Assembly: GCF_002078015.1 (NCBI RefSeq)
Contig: NZ_LWBP01000134.1
Coordinates: forward strand, 1-64,000
Direction of reading: 5' to 3'
Origin: Niastella populi
Lineage (GTDB): Bacteria; Bacteroidota; Bacteroidia; Chitinophagales; Chitinophagaceae
DNA length: 64,000 bases
The translations under genes were made by a program, and so were the position numbers. Below, one piece after another: positions 35,436-44,405 of the stretch; the first letter of the stretch is position 1, and each line of letters starts with the position of its first letter. Under the pieces are notes generated by a model. The model did no database searches. It was not told where the DNA came from and saw only the letters and a program-made list of their open reading frames with translations.

Positions 35436-35669
35436 ATGTGGCAGGAACAAGACAATAAACTCTACCGCAAATTCGAATTCAAAAACTTCTCTGAAGCTTT
35501 TGCCTTTATGACACGCGTTGCGCTGGAGGCGGAAAAAATGGACCATCACCCTTTATGGACCAATGTATATAACCAGGTTGAAGTTTGGTTAAGCACCCAT
35601 AGCGCCGGCGATGTAGTAACCGATAAAGACAGGCAACTGGCGAAAAAAATAGATTCGTTGATGAAGTAG
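35436..35669 (+). CDS. 4a-hydroxytetrahydrobiopterin dehydratase (pterin carbinolamine dehydratase)
   Basis: A 77-residue protein matching the core of the DCoH/PCD family: the active-site segment [20 protein letters not shown] (~31-50) with consecutive histidines, then the L-T-H-x-x-G-D-V-T-x-x-D strand ([13 protein letters not shown], ~53-65). The enzyme dehydrates 4a-hydroxytetrahydrobiopterin during aromatic hydroxylase turnover. It is shorter than typical members (~95-110), missing the first helix/strand, a common compact form in Bacteroidota. No aromatic amino-acid hydroxylase is nearby. Confidence 0.85.
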   Translation: MWQEQDNKLYRKFEFKNFSEAFAFMTRVALEAEKMDHHPLWTNVYNQVEVWLSTHSAGDVVTDKDRQLAKKIDSLMK

Positions 35670-35770
35670 GTAAATCCCGGAAATTGACTTCTAAAAGGCT
35701 TTGGAAACTTTTCCGAAGCGAGCCCTGCTATAGCATTAACACCAATTACGTAAGCTTATATAAAAAGAAA

Positions 35771-35798
35771 AGCCATCCCTTAATGAGATGACTTTTTA
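35771..35798. terminator. Bidirectional intrinsic terminator
   Basis: Stem agccatccc (35771-35779) with gagatgact (35785-35793), containing G-U pairs. T tracts follow on both strands (TTTTTATT on plus, TTTTCTTTTTA on minus). It serves the convergent pterin dehydratase and rho genes. Confidence 0.7.
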
Positions 35799-35821
35799 TT
35801 ATGTCTGGAAGCAGGTGGCGT

Positions 35822-37525
35822 TCAGCCGTTCATGCTTGCTAAAAATTCATAGTTGTCTTTCGTTCCGCGCATGCGTTTCAGCAATTCGTGCATGGCTTCT
35901 TCGGTATTCATATCAGTAAGATATACGCGCAGCAGGTTCATTCGTTGCAATACATCACGCTCCAGCAACAGGTCGTCGCGGCGGGTTGAAGATGCTACCA
36001 GGTCAATGGACGGGAATACGCGTTTGTTTGCCAGGCGGCGATCGAGCTGTAATTCCATGTTACCGGTACCTTTGAACTCTTCAAAGATCACCTCATCCAT
36101 TTTAGAACCGGTATCTATCAGCGCTGTAGCCAGAATGGTAAGAGAGCCGCCGTTCTCAATTTTACGGGCAGCACCAAAGAATTGTTTTGGTTTTTGCATG
36201 GCGTTTGCTTCCACACCACCCGATAATACTTTACCAGATGCAGGCGCCACGGTGTTATGCGCACGGGCCAAACGGGTAATGGAATCGAGCAGGATAACTA
36301 CATCGTGACCGCACTCTACCAGGCGTTTTGCTTTTTGCAGCGCGATGGTAGATACTTTTACGTGTTTTTCTGCAGGCTCATCGAATGTAGAAGCAATTAC
36401 TTCAGCGCGTACGCTGCGCTCCATATCGGTAACCTCCTCAGGACGCTCATCAACCAGCACCACCATCAAATAACACTCGGGGTGGTTGGCGGCAATGGCG
36501 TTGGCCACTTCTTTCAGCAGCACCGTTTTACCGGTTTTTGGCTGCGCCACGATCAATCCACGCTGTCCCTTACCAATGGGCGTAAACAGGTCCATTATAC
36601 GGGTGCTGTATTGATTGGGAGCAGTAAACAGGTTTAACTTCTCGTACGGGAACAGTGGCGTTAGATAATCGAAAGGAACACGATCCCTCACATCTTCGGG
36701 TTGTTTACCGTTGATGGTCTCAACTTTCAACAATGCAAAGTATTTCTCACCTTCTTTTGGCGGACGAACAGCACCGAAAATGGTGTCGCCGGTCTTTAAG
36801 CCAAATAACTTTATCTGTGAAGGGGAAACATAAATATCATCGGGAGAAGAGAGGTAGTTATAATCTGAAGAGCGTAAGAAACCGTATCCGTCGGGCATCA
36901 TTTCCAGCACACCTTCTGCCATAATAACGCCGTCAAACTCAATGTTAAAGGCAGATTCGCGACGGTGGGGATATGACTTCTGCTGTTGTTCAACTGAGGG
37001 CTGAGGATCTGCAATACGCTCGTGATCGTGGTGGGCAATCATGGTGTTTGATCCTTGTTCATCCTCGTCATCGTCTTCCCCATCATCATCATGTCCCTGC
37101 CTGTCTGTGAGCTCATCTTCATCGCTATCATCATTCATCACTGGTAATATCGGAGTAGCTTCTTCCTCTACTTCTTCTTCCGGCTCAGGCTTTTTACGTC
37201 CTTTCTTTGCGGGAGCCGGTTTTTCGATCACCTTTTTGCGAGGCGCTTCTTTCTTTAATTCTTTACGTGCCGGCTTATCGTCACCACTTACCACATCAGC
37301 TTCTTCCGTTGCGTTTGCCGTAGTAGTTTTTACTACACGTTTACGTTTACCTTTTTCATCAGCCGCACCGTTCTTTACTGCACTGGCCATAACAGCCTGC
37401 TTATCGAGTATTTTATATACTAGTTCCTGTTTATCTAATTTTTTTGCGTTGGGTATCTTTAACTGTTCAGCAATATCTAACAGTTCTGGAACGAGCATGT
37501 CGTTCAATTGCAAAATGTCATACAT
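35822..37525 (-). CDS. rho: Transcription termination factor Rho
   Basis: A 567-residue hexameric RNA-dependent ATPase. The N-terminal Rho_N domain (~1-45, [32 protein letters not shown] is its typical helix pair) is followed by a ~150-residue low-complexity insert. The first part of that insert is Lys/Glu-rich ([21 protein letters not shown]), the second acidic ([25 protein letters not shown]). Then come the cold-shock-like RNA-binding domain ([15 protein letters not shown]) and the ATPase with Walker [10 protein letters not shown] and the Q-loop/R-loop region. The insert makes it longer than E. coli Rho (419) and is typical of Bacteroidota. Terminates at 35771-35798. Confidence 0.95.
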   Translation of the reverse strand: MYDILQLNDMLVPELLDIAEQLKIPNAKKLDKQELVYKILDKQAVMASAVKNGAADEKGKRKRVVKTTTANATEEADVVSGDDKPARKELKKEAPRKKVIEKPAPAKKGRKKPEPEEEVEEEATPILPVMNDDSDEDELTDRQGHDDDGEDDDEDEQGSNTMIAHHDHERIADPQPSVEQQQKSYPHRRESAFNIEFDGVIMAEGVLEMMPDGYGFLRSSDYNYLSSPDDIYVSPSQIKLFGLKTGDTIFGAVRPPKEGEKYFALLKVETINGKQPEDVRDRVPFDYLTPLFPYEKLNLFTAPNQYSTRIMDLFTPIGKGQRGLIVAQPKTGKTVLLKEVANAIAANHPECYLMVVLVDERPEEVTDMERSVRAEVIASTFDEPAEKHVKVSTIALQKAKRLVECGHDVVILLDSITRLARAHNTVAPASGKVLSGGVEANAMQKPKQFFGAARKIENGGSLTILATALIDTGSKMDEVIFEEFKGTGNMELQLDRRLANKRVFPSIDLVASSTRRDDLLLERDVLQRMNLLRVYLTDMNTEEAMHELLKRMRGTKDNYEFLASMNG

Positions 37526-37692
37526 AAAATAACTTGTGAGTTAACACCTTAATCAGACGAGCAAACTTTGTTCGTTGAAAAATCTAGTGAAAAAAAATTG
37601 AAATGAGTTTATATGCGTGGAAAAGAATAACTGATGAGCTTTGTGAGTATCGGGTATGACTTATCAGCCCTATTCCAAACACAATAATACGC

Positions 37693-37700
37693 CAAATTTA
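37693..37700 (-). promoter_or_regulatory. Candidate -7 element for rho
   Basis: The complement reads TAAATTTG, an exact TAnnTTTG, giving a ~160-nt rho leader. Rho genes are often autoregulated through the leader; no specific element seen. Confidence 0.3.
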
Positions 37701-37749
37701 CAAAAAGCAAAAATTTTTGGGTTCGATCCCGCTTTTCTGTCACTTTTTC

Positions 37750-37774
37750 ACCCTGATTGGCACTTAATCAGGGT
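37750..37774. repeat. Perfect 9-bp hairpin upstream of rho
   Basis: ACCCTGATT (37750-37758) pairs with AATCAGGGT (37766-37774). It is upstream of the presumed -7 element, so either an operator-like palindrome or part of a longer leader. Confidence 0.4.
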
Positions 37775-37973
37775 AATGGGCTACTTTTTTCGGGCCCCGG
37801 TTCAAATCCTGCTTTTACTATTCTATCGCTGCGGCTCCTTATAATGAATGACCTACAACCAGGCAATATGAAGAATATGCAATTTCAATTCCACCCTGAT
37901 CGAATTGCAGCACAAATATTATAAAAAATAATTTACATAATGGCTGATCTGCAGCATTTCCTTGCCATTTTTT

Positions 37974-38006
37974 ATAAAAAACCGGTGCCAGGGCTGGGTG
38001 CACCGG
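37974..38006 (-). terminator. Intrinsic terminator on the minus strand in a gene-free region
   Basis: CCGGTGC (37982-37988) pairs with GCACCGG (38000-38006); on the minus strand it is followed by TTTTTT. The nearest upstream minus-strand gene ends 484 nt away (comB-like), so either comB has a long 3' region or an unannotated RNA ends here. The region 37775-38280 otherwise has no recognisable gene. Confidence 0.6.
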
Positions 38007-38280
38007 CATTATTATCAGATACATAATCCTTACCAACCACAGGAAATGTGTATAAATGGTAAGGTATTACCCTTAGTAAATACCCGGGTACAAAATTATT
38101 CATACCTCATACCAATATCATCCCCTGCTTAGCAAGTTACTCCAATAATAAGGCTGGTAAAAGCGGTTTAACAAACGAATAACTATAAGGGTTAACCTAA
38201 CCTGTTTGATCAACAGGGTCCAACAGCCGCATTGCATTATATCACGATAGAACGAATCAACCCAGGAGTGCCGGAAATAG

Positions 38281-38311
38281 AGATCCCTGTGCAAATAACG
38301 CACAGGGATCT
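38281..38311. repeat. Perfect 12-bp hairpin
   Basis: agatccctgtgc (38281-38292) pairs with gcacagggatct (38300-38311) around a 7-nt loop. No strong T tract on either strand, so not clearly a terminator. It lies between the orphan terminator and the heptad island. Confidence 0.6.
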
Positions 38312-38344
38312 GAATTTGTTTATTAAAGGAAAGCTAAAGTTCAA

Positions 38345-38504
38345 TGGGCAGTTGGCAATTGGCAATTGGCAATTGGCAGTTGGCAGTTGGCAAATTCCCC
38401 GCTTGCCGTTATCTGCTGCCCTTACGGTAGCCTCAAAAAAAACGCAAGCCGAAGCCGTCAGGTATTGCCTATTGCCAATTGGTTATTGCCTATTGCCAAT
38501 TGTC
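38345..38504. repeat. Inverted heptanucleotide island overlapping the comB 3' end
   Basis: Left arm 38351-38392: gttggca attggca attggca attggca gttggca gttggca, an exact 7-nt period. Right arm 38463-38504: tattgcc tattgcc aattggt tattgcc tattgcc aattgtc, again exact. The right arm extends into the comB-like coding sequence (stop at 38490-38492). Confidence 0.9.
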
Positions 38505-39242
38505 TGTTGAATTGTGCACTACCAGCTTTCCTTCTTCATAAAAAGGGAGCACGTTTGCCAAATCGGGCGTAAGGCAATAACGGATATCCTTTTCCAGACC
38601 GAAATTGGTTAGCCGTTGGTAATGCGTTGCGTTCTTTTCTTTTATGAAACCGTACATGTCGCTTTTAGCGTTTTTGTACAACGTTTCTGCTATGCCCGAG
38701 CTGTCGCAATTGATAGTGAAATGATCTTTTACCTGATTTATTACGGCGCCTGCAAATAACAAGTCTTCCATATTCACGCGGTCTTTCCAGGCGGCGCAAC
38801 CCAGCAGCACCGGCTGTTTCTGCTGAATAAGGTAATCGCATACGGCCGATAAATTGGGGAACGATCCGGTGATGATGTGTTGTGAGCCCCGTTCCAATGC
38901 CATATGTAATAATTTAGTGCCATTCGTAGTGGTAAGCACCAGCGTTTTGCCATCGATAAACTCTTTCGAATATTCAAAAGGGGAATTGCCGTATGACAAT
39001 CCCTCGGCAATTTTGCCGTCGCGTTCGCCGGCTGTGACCGCTTCGATCTTTTTGCCCAGCTCGATACATTTTGCTACACTATCAACCGGTATAATGCATT
39101 TAGCCCCATTATACAAGGCGGTTGCGATGGTTGATGTGGCGCGAAAAACATCGATGATCACTACAATGGAGTTGTTAATATCGTATAAATCAAGCAGAGC
39201 AGGAGATGGAGATGTGTATAGAGTCGGTTTGCTGTTTGACAT
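38490..39242 (-). CDS. 2-phosphosulfolactate phosphatase family (ComB-like)
   Basis: A 250-residue protein of the ComB family: IDVFRATST (~34-42), AGERDGKIAEG (~71-81), GNSPFEY, TTTNGTKLL (~104-112) and SGIAETL. ComB dephosphorylates 2-phosphosulfolactate in coenzyme M synthesis; in bacteria the family is widespread and the substrate may differ, as coenzyme M is not expected here. The last residues (NSTDNWQ) and the stop come from heptad repeat units. The -7 element TACTTTTG (complement 39258-39265) is 15 nt upstream of the ATG and is itself flanked by another array. Confidence 0.85.
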   Translation of the reverse strand: MSNSKPTLYTSPSPALLDLYDINNSIVVIIDVFRATSTIATALYNGAKCIIPVDSVAKCIELGKKIEAVTAGERDGKIAEGLSYGNSPFEYSKEFIDGKTLVLTTTNGTKLLHMALERGSQHIITGSFPNLSAVCDYLIQQKQPVLLGCAAWKDRVNMEDLLFAGAVINQVKDHFTINCDSSGIAETLYKNAKSDMYGFIKEKNATHYQRLTNFGLEKDIRYCLTPDLANVLPFYEEGKLVVHNSTDNWQ

Positions 39243-39257
39243 AATTCAATTAAACCG

Positions 39258-39265
39258 CAAAAGTA
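39258..39265 (-). promoter_or_regulatory. Candidate -7 element for the comB-like gene
   Basis: Exact TAnnTTTG on the minus strand, 15 nt before the ATG. The heptad array begins 8 nt further upstream, occupying the usual -33 position. Confidence 0.4.
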
Positions 39266-39272
39266 GCAAAAT

Positions 39273-39497
39273 CAATTGGCAATAGGCAATGGACAATTGG
39301 TAAAATCTCCTGTGCCGCATTCTTACTATTGGTAAAATTCTCAATACGAAGAAGATCAATGGCAATTGGCAATTTGCAATTGACAAGGGATTGCCAATTC
39401 GGGTACTCCGCCTGCTTTGCGTATTGCTTTTTTTGTGTATAATTCCTGAGCGACACGAGGGCTTGCCTATTGTCTATTCCTTATTGCCCATTGGCTA
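39273..39497. repeat. Heptanucleotide arrays between comB-like and SRPBCC genes
   Basis: 39273-39300: caattgg caatagg caatgga caattgg. ~39358-39400: caatggcaattggcaatttg and attgccaatt. 39463-39497: ttgccta ttgtcta ttcctta ttgccca ttggcta. The last array includes the SRPBCC stop codon (39481-39483). The island occupies almost the whole intergenic gap. Confidence 0.8.
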
Positions 39498-39963
39498 AAA
39501 GATGTTTCCATTTATTGCTCTCGGCATATTCCTTAATGATCTGGTTTCGCTGTTCCAGCAGTTTTTCAACATAGCCCGAGAGGTAAATGCCACTGAAGAA
39601 TTTGCCCAGTCCGCCATAAGGAGCTTCGAAATTGAAGATATCTATCATCAGCGTTCCGTTATCAATTGCTTTGAAATGGTGCTCATGTTTCATTTTTTTG
39701 AAATCGCCTTTTTTCATTTCATCGGTGAAAGAGAAAGGCCTTTCCATGGCAGTTATCTGTACCTGCAAAACGCGGGTCCGCATCAGGTGTTTTGCTTTCC
39801 AGGTCACCGTTTCGTTCAGGTTTATCAATCCCACTACGGTACCGGCAACAGCCTCTTCGCGAAAATCAGACATTGACTTTTTATGCAATTCGATACTACG
39901 GCTCAAATCAAAAACCCTTTCTATAGGTGCGGCAATAAAGGTGGTTAAGTGAATAATGGGCAT
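39481..39963 (-). CDS. SRPBCC-family (START-like) ligand-binding protein
   Basis: About 160 residues from ATG 39963 (MPIIHLTTFIAAPIERVFDLS), preferred over an ATG 13 codons upstream because SRPBCC proteins normally begin with this strand and the IERVFDLSRSIELH helix. The fold continues with VTWKAKHL, RPFSFTDEM, KMKHEHHF and the C-terminal helix GYVEKLLEQRNQIIKEYAE. Function unknown; the family binds hydrophobic ligands. The C-terminus (ANGQ) and stop derive from heptad repeat words. Confidence 0.82.
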   Translation of the reverse strand: MPIIHLTTFIAAPIERVFDLSRSIELHKKSMSDFREEAVAGTVVGLINLNETVTWKAKHLMRTRVLQVQITAMERPFSFTDEMKKGDFKKMKHEHHFKAIDNGTLMIDIFNFEAPYGGLGKFFSGIYLSGYVEKLLEQRNQIIKEYAESNKWKHLLANGQ

Positions 39964-40215
39964 ATGCAGGAATCTTTTGAAAACGTCTTCCCCAAACAGC
40001 AAGAAGTACGCCAGAAGCAGGTTTAAATTAAGGATTAAAGTTACGGGTGGCTATTATTTTGAAACCTCCTAATTTTTTGAATTCTACAGGTTCCCAGAAA
40101 ATAATAAAAGGCAGAAGATTGCCCCGAAATCAGGCTGCCGAAGTTTTAGGGCAACTCAAATTGCGGATTACACCTTCTACCTTATACCAACTATTTTAAA
40201 TGGATCGGGTTCGTA

Positions 40216-41301
40216 TTAAACAAACGGGAATTTAACCACTTTTGCTTTCAATAACTTATCGCGTACACCAATGAATATTTCGGCATCGAGCGCGGCATGA
40301 GCCACATCTACATAACCAATGCCAATGGCTTTTTGCAGACTGGGCGCCTGGGTACCTGAGGTAACATGGCCTATTTTATTGCCGGCTGCATCTTTTATAT
40401 CATAGTGATGGCGGGGAATGCCTTTGTCGATCATTTCAAAACCAACCAGCTTACGGTTAACGCCGGCAGCTTTTTGCTTTTCAAGAATGGGGCGGGCGGT
40501 AAAGTCTTTGGTGAATTTGGTGATCCAGCCCAAACCGGCTTCCAGCGGCGATGTGGTATCATCGATATCGTTCCCATATAAACAGAAACCCATCTCGAGG
40601 CGCAGGGTGTCGCGCGCGCCCAAACCAATCGGTTTTAAACCCCGGGGCGCACCAATGTTGAAGATGGCGTCCCATATTTTATCGGCGCTGCCGTCCTTAT
40701 CTTCAAAATAAATTTCAACACCACCGGCGCCGGTATAACCGGTAGCGCTGATCACTACATTGTCAACGCCGGCAAATTTGCCTTTGGCAAACGTGTAATA
40801 CTTTAAATTAAGAATATCAATATCCGTTAAAGGTTGCAGCATTTTAGTTGCGTTGGGACCCTGAATGGCGAGCAGGCAGGTTTTGTCGGAAATGTTATGC
40901 ATTTCAACATTTTTGGTATTAAACTTGGAGATCCAGTTCCAGTCCTTTTCGATATTGGAAGCGTTAACCACCAGCATATACACTTTGTTCTCTTCGATGC
41001 AGTACACCAGCAGGTCATCTACAATTCCGCCCTGCTCATTAGGCAAACAGCTGTACTGGGCTTTGCCCGCTGTCAATTTGGAAGCGTCGTTGGATGTAAC
41101 GCGTTGAATAAGATCAAGCGCATTTTCTCCTTTCAGAATGAACTCTCCCATATGGCTTACGTCGAATACGCCGGCATTGGTACGTACGGCGGCGTGCTCA
41201 TCGTTTATACCGCTATACGAAATTGGCATATTATACCCGGCAAATTCAGCCATTTTAGCCCCCAGGGCTATATGCTTTTGCGTGAAAGGAGTGTTCTTCA
41301 T
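40216..41301 (-). CDS. gcvT: Glycine cleavage system T protein (aminomethyltransferase)
   Basis: A 361-residue tetrahydrofolate-dependent aminomethyltransferase releasing ammonia and methylene-THF from the aminomethyl-lipoyl H protein. The start at ATG 41301 ([27 protein letters not shown]) is conventional; the frame upstream is an artefact of the repeat island. Key parts: [16 protein letters not shown] with the conserved Asp of the active site region (near residue 100 in [11 protein letters not shown]), [30 protein letters not shown], and the C-terminal barrel [21 protein letters not shown]. gcvH and gcvP are elsewhere. A -7 element (complement 41329-41336, TATTTTTG) lies 28 nt upstream. Confidence 0.94.
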   Translation of the reverse strand: MKNTPFTQKHIALGAKMAEFAGYNMPISYSGINDEHAAVRTNAGVFDVSHMGEFILKGENALDLIQRVTSNDASKLTAGKAQYSCLPNEQGGIVDDLLVYCIEENKVYMLVVNASNIEKDWNWISKFNTKNVEMHNISDKTCLLAIQGPNATKMLQPLTDIDILNLKYYTFAKGKFAGVDNVVISATGYTGAGGVEIYFEDKDGSADKIWDAIFNIGAPRGLKPIGLGARDTLRLEMGFCLYGNDIDDTTSPLEAGLGWITKFTKDFTARPILEKQKAAGVNRKLVGFEMIDKGIPRHHYDIKDAAGNKIGHVTSGTQAPSLQKAIGIGYVDVAHAALDAEIFIGVRDKLLKAKVVKFPFV

Positions 41302-41328
41302 ACAGTATGTGTAGTTTTTGTTTGGCCG

Positions 41329-41336
41329 CAAAAATA
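41329..41336 (-). promoter_or_regulatory. Candidate -7 element for gcvT
   Basis: The complement reads TATTTTTG, an exact consensus match. The repeat island starts about 10 nt upstream, at the -33 position. Confidence 0.4.
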
Positions 41337-41346
41337 AGGGAATAAG

Positions 41347-41510
41347 ACAAGGCAGCAAGGCAACGAGGCAACGAGGCATAAAGGCATAAAGGCATAAAGG
41401 GAACTCGCGATTATTCAGACTCCTGCCTTTTGTATTCCTTTCTCATTTTTAATTTTTCATTGTCATTTCTCATTTACCTGCCTTCCACTTCGACATTCAA
41501 TATTCAATAT
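41347..41510. repeat. Degenerate repeat island (ggcaacga/ggcataaa, then ttctcat words)
   Basis: Left part 41347-41400: aaggcagc aaggcaacgaggcaacga, then ggcataaa x3 (8-nt period). Right part ~41425-41510: tgccttttgtattcc tttctca tttttaa tttttca ttgtcat ttctcat, then ttccact tcgacat tcaatat. The first words of the right part are complementary to the left part. Lies between gcvT promoter and the PspC operon terminator. Confidence 0.65.
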
Positions 41511-41511
41511 T

Positions 41512-41534
41512 AAAAAGGGCCCTCAATAGGGCCC
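41512..41534 (-). terminator. Terminator of the PadR-PspC operon
   Basis: gggccc (41517-41522) pairs with gggccc (41529-41534), extended by flanking bases. On the minus strand it is followed by TTTTTA. It lies 85 nt beyond the PspC stop codon. Confidence 0.7.
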
Positions 41535-41618
41535 CTGTTGTTCCAACTTCAACCCCGCCTGCTTCCGGCAACCGGATAACAGGGCGGCGGGGAGGTTTAT
41601 TAAAAATCTTTCTGTTTG

Positions 41619-43901
41619 TTATGCACCGGTTTTATTGCCGGCAAACCTTACCGGGAACAGAGATGCCGGATGCTCTATATCCTGGTCATTGATACTGGCC
41701 GATGAAGATTGTACTTTGGCAGGCGCGGTGTCTTTTTTGTTCTCCTTCGTTTTCGGGTGATAACGATAGCCACCGGTAGTATCGCTGTTCCTGTTCAAAC
41801 GCTCACGCACTTCTTCTTCGCGCTGTTTCTTTCGTTTTAATTCTTCTTCGGCCCGCTCTTTCACTTTTTCTTCAACGTCGTGTTTTTCGCGTTCTTTATA
41901 TTCACCTCTCGACAAGGCCTCCTCATCGAGCTGAGATATTTTTTTGGGGCCGTCGGGCGTCATGATATATTCTTTTCCATCTTCAACCCAGTAAGTACGC
42001 TCCCAGGTATCGCTGATATCGATGCCGCCTCGACGGTTATAGCGCACATCGAAACTGTTGTAACGTGAAACGTTCCTGTCTAACATAAACCTTTTACCCA
42101 CCGGTACCTGCAATACCAGCAACACCTGCTGGTTGCGCCACCTTTCACTTTTACCGATTGAAAATCCTTTGGGCAGGTATAAAATGCTATCGTTTTGCGT
42201 TACAGGGAAATTGATCTTTTCGGCAACGTTGCGCGCTGTTACCGGATCTTTTCCACGGCTGAATTTCACTTTTGTCAAATGGAAATCGTTATCGCTGCTT
42301 TTTACTATATCAACGCGCACCATATTGAGCATAATTGAGTCGAAATTGGCGCCGAACAACGGCCATTCATTTTCGAAATCGTCGTCCCAACCGAAGCCCC
42401 AGTCATTGCTGTAGTAACGGTAGTTTATATTTTGCGTAGTAACATCCAGGAACATTTTTCCGTTGGAAGGCTGCGCTATGGCAACATTTTCTTCTACAAA
42501 ATTCCTCGATTTAAAACTGCGGAATATTGAACCGGTTAATAAAGCGGCGCTCATTATTCCAATGAACCACAAAACACCGAACACATAACCGAGATAATGA
42601 TTTTTTGAACGTACGCCCATGATGCGGCGAATAAGCCAGGTGATCATGGCAATGATAGGAACGCCAAGGAACAGGAATACGGTTAGCCAGGCCAGTGAGT
42701 TCTGCCAGAAACCCTCCAGCAAAAATTCCTTGAACGACATTACGGGCACACTGCCAAAAAGCAAACCAACAAGGGCGCCGAACAATGCCAGGGCGATCAT
42801 TCCCACAATGAACAGGAAAAAGGCTTTGAACAACACACCAATGATATGGGCAATTCCGCTGCCGGCGGTGCGTGCCGTGGCCGAAGCTTCGTTGGTAAAA
42901 GTTTTTACACGTTCACTTTTTGCGTATTCTCTTGCCTGGTTGCCAAACTGTTGGGCGCTTTGTTTTACTTCGTTTCCCCAGTTCTGCGCTTTAGATCTGA
43001 AACTCTCCAGGTCTTCCTTTACTGTATTACGTATTGAGTTCAGATCGACCCGCTCCCCCCGCATTTCAAGTTTTTCCGCTGCTGTAACGGCTATGGGCAC
43101 TGCAATCCACAAAACTATATAACTTACAAACAGGGTGCTGCCCAATGAGCCCGATATTACGCGGGGCACCGCCCAGAAAGCGATATCATCCCACCACCAA
43201 TGAAAAGGACCCGATAATAAACCAAGGATAAACGGAAGGGCAAAAATGAGCCGCGGTATCCAGGTGCTGATATTCAGGTAAGCAGCCAAACCACCACAAA
43301 CACCTGCTATCACTTTATCATCTGAACTGCGATACAACCTTTTGGTAATATTCGATTGAATAGATTGCGAAGGAACCGCAACCCATAAAATAAGATAAAC
43401 AAGGAAACCTGAACCACCGGTAAAAAGCAATACCACAAAGATGATACGCATGATCACGGGATCAATGTGGAAATAGTTTGCCAGGCCGCTGCACACACCG
43501 GCAATGATCTTGTCATCGGCATTGCGATACAGTTTGCCGCGGGTTCCGTACGTGGGGCCCGCGCCGGGTTGTGCCTGCTGGTATGCACCCTGCTGCTGCC
43601 GGGTTCCGGCATTTGCATCGGCATTGCCGCTACCGGTTTCAGCTTCAAAATCTTCAGGGCGTCCCATGCCGGCCATTACAGATTGCACATCTTCATCGGT
43701 AATGCACGTAGCGCCTTTTTTCAATCTTTCTGAAAACAATTCGGCTATACGGCTTTCGATGTCGTTTACTATTTCATCGCGGCCTTCTTCATTGGCGAAA
43801 TACCTTCGCAAACTATCTATGTATTGCTGCAAAGTTTCATAAGCAGTTTCCTCAATAGGAATTACCCTGCCCTGAAAATTTATATTGATGACCTTTTTCA
43901 T
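41619..43901 (-). CDS. Tandem PspC-domain membrane protein
   Basis: A 760-residue protein. The N-terminal ~85 residues (VIPIEETAYETLQQYIDSLR, GRDEIVNDIESRIAELFSERL) resemble the HAAS/DUF1700-like signalling domain commonly fused to PspC. Two PspC domains follow (~122-180 and ~188-275), each with RNADDKIIAGVCSGLANYF-type motifs and membrane helices. Further helices lie at ~355-385, 400-430 and 440-460. A soluble beta-rich region follows, and a highly charged coiled coil (~675-725, KERAEEELKRKKQREEEV). PspC proteins sense or counter membrane stress. Cotranscribed with the PadR gene 26 nt upstream, a standard Bacteroidota arrangement. Confidence 0.9.
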   Translation of the reverse strand: MKKVININFQGRVIPIEETAYETLQQYIDSLRRYFANEEGRDEIVNDIESRIAELFSERLKKGATCITDEDVQSVMAGMGRPEDFEAETGSGNADANAGTRQQQGAYQQAQPGAGPTYGTRGKLYRNADDKIIAGVCSGLANYFHIDPVIMRIIFVVLLFTGGSGFLVYLILWVAVPSQSIQSNITKRLYRSSDDKVIAGVCGGLAAYLNISTWIPRLIFALPFILGLLSGPFHWWWDDIAFWAVPRVISGSLGSTLFVSYIVLWIAVPIAVTAAEKLEMRGERVDLNSIRNTVKEDLESFRSKAQNWGNEVKQSAQQFGNQAREYAKSERVKTFTNEASATARTAGSGIAHIIGVLFKAFFLFIVGMIALALFGALVGLLFGSVPVMSFKEFLLEGFWQNSLAWLTVFLFLGVPIIAMITWLIRRIMGVRSKNHYLGYVFGVLWFIGIMSAALLTGSIFRSFKSRNFVEENVAIAQPSNGKMFLDVTTQNINYRYYSNDWGFGWDDDFENEWPLFGANFDSIMLNMVRVDIVKSSDNDFHLTKVKFSRGKDPVTARNVAEKINFPVTQNDSILYLPKGFSIGKSERWRNQQVLLVLQVPVGKRFMLDRNVSRYNSFDVRYNRRGGIDISDTWERTYWVEDGKEYIMTPDGPKKISQLDEEALSRGEYKEREKHDVEEKVKERAEEELKRKKQREEEVRERLNRNSDTTGGYRYHPKTKENKKDTAPAKVQSSSASINDQDIEHPASLFPVRFAGNKTGA

Positions 43902-43927
43902 GGTGAATAGTGTTTGTTGGTTGAAGT

Positions 43928-44329
43928 TTAGTTGTTGGGTTGGGAGGTTTCCGTTGGATATTCCGTGTTACTACTTCCATTGGGAGAGGAAGCCAGCGAC
44001 TCCCGTTTACTTGCCAGCGTATTCACGGCATTGGCCAGCTCATTCCAGGTGGTCTCCAGCTCTTTAAAGAACTCTTCGCCTTTAGGGGTAAGCGAAAAGT
44101 ATTTGCGGGGAGGGCCCGAGTTACTCTCAACCCATCGATAAGTTAACATTTCTGCATTTTTCAACCGGGTTAATAAGGGGTAAAGGGTACCCTCCAGGAT
44201 CTGGAGATTTGCCCCTCTCATTTCATCCACAATATCACTCGGGTAAGCTTCCCCGCGGCGAATGATTGAGAGTATGCAAAACTCCAGGATCCCTTTCCGC
44301 ATCTGACTTTGGGTGTTCTCAATATTCAT
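43928..44329 (-). CDS. PadR-family transcriptional regulator
   Basis: A 133-residue winged-helix protein: MRKGILEFCILSIIRRGEAYPSDIVDEM (helix 1-2), LQILEGTLYPLLTRLKNAEMLTYRWV (recognition helix and wing), PPRKYFSLTPKGEEFFKEL (wing and dimer helix). The C-terminus is a short Ser/Asn-rich tail. It is 26 nt upstream of the PspC gene, so probably an autorepressor of the PadR-PspC operon, as in other members of this pairing. Confidence 0.93.
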   Translation of the reverse strand: MNIENTQSQMRKGILEFCILSIIRRGEAYPSDIVDEMRGANLQILEGTLYPLLTRLKNAEMLTYRWVESNSGPPRKYFSLTPKGEEFFKELETTWNELANAVNTLASKRESLASSPNGSSNTEYPTETSQPNN

Positions 44330-44405
44330 GGCTATACTTTTTCAGACGAACAATGTGCCTGTGTCATTTCTGTTTTATAGTATTGTTTACTGCAGTTACA
44401 AACTC

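Noticed and set aside
37715-37815. Two T-loop-like sequences (gggttcgatccc near 37720 and ccggttcaaatcc near 37797) about 75 nt apart, as in tandem tRNA genes.
   Set aside because: No matching acceptor stem, anticodon or D arm can be paired for either; probably chance or long-decayed remnants.
38345-39497. Possible insertion sequence ends around the comB-like gene, because arrays flank it on both sides.
   Set aside because: No transposase, no target duplication and no defined terminal inverted repeat; arrays are simple heptads.
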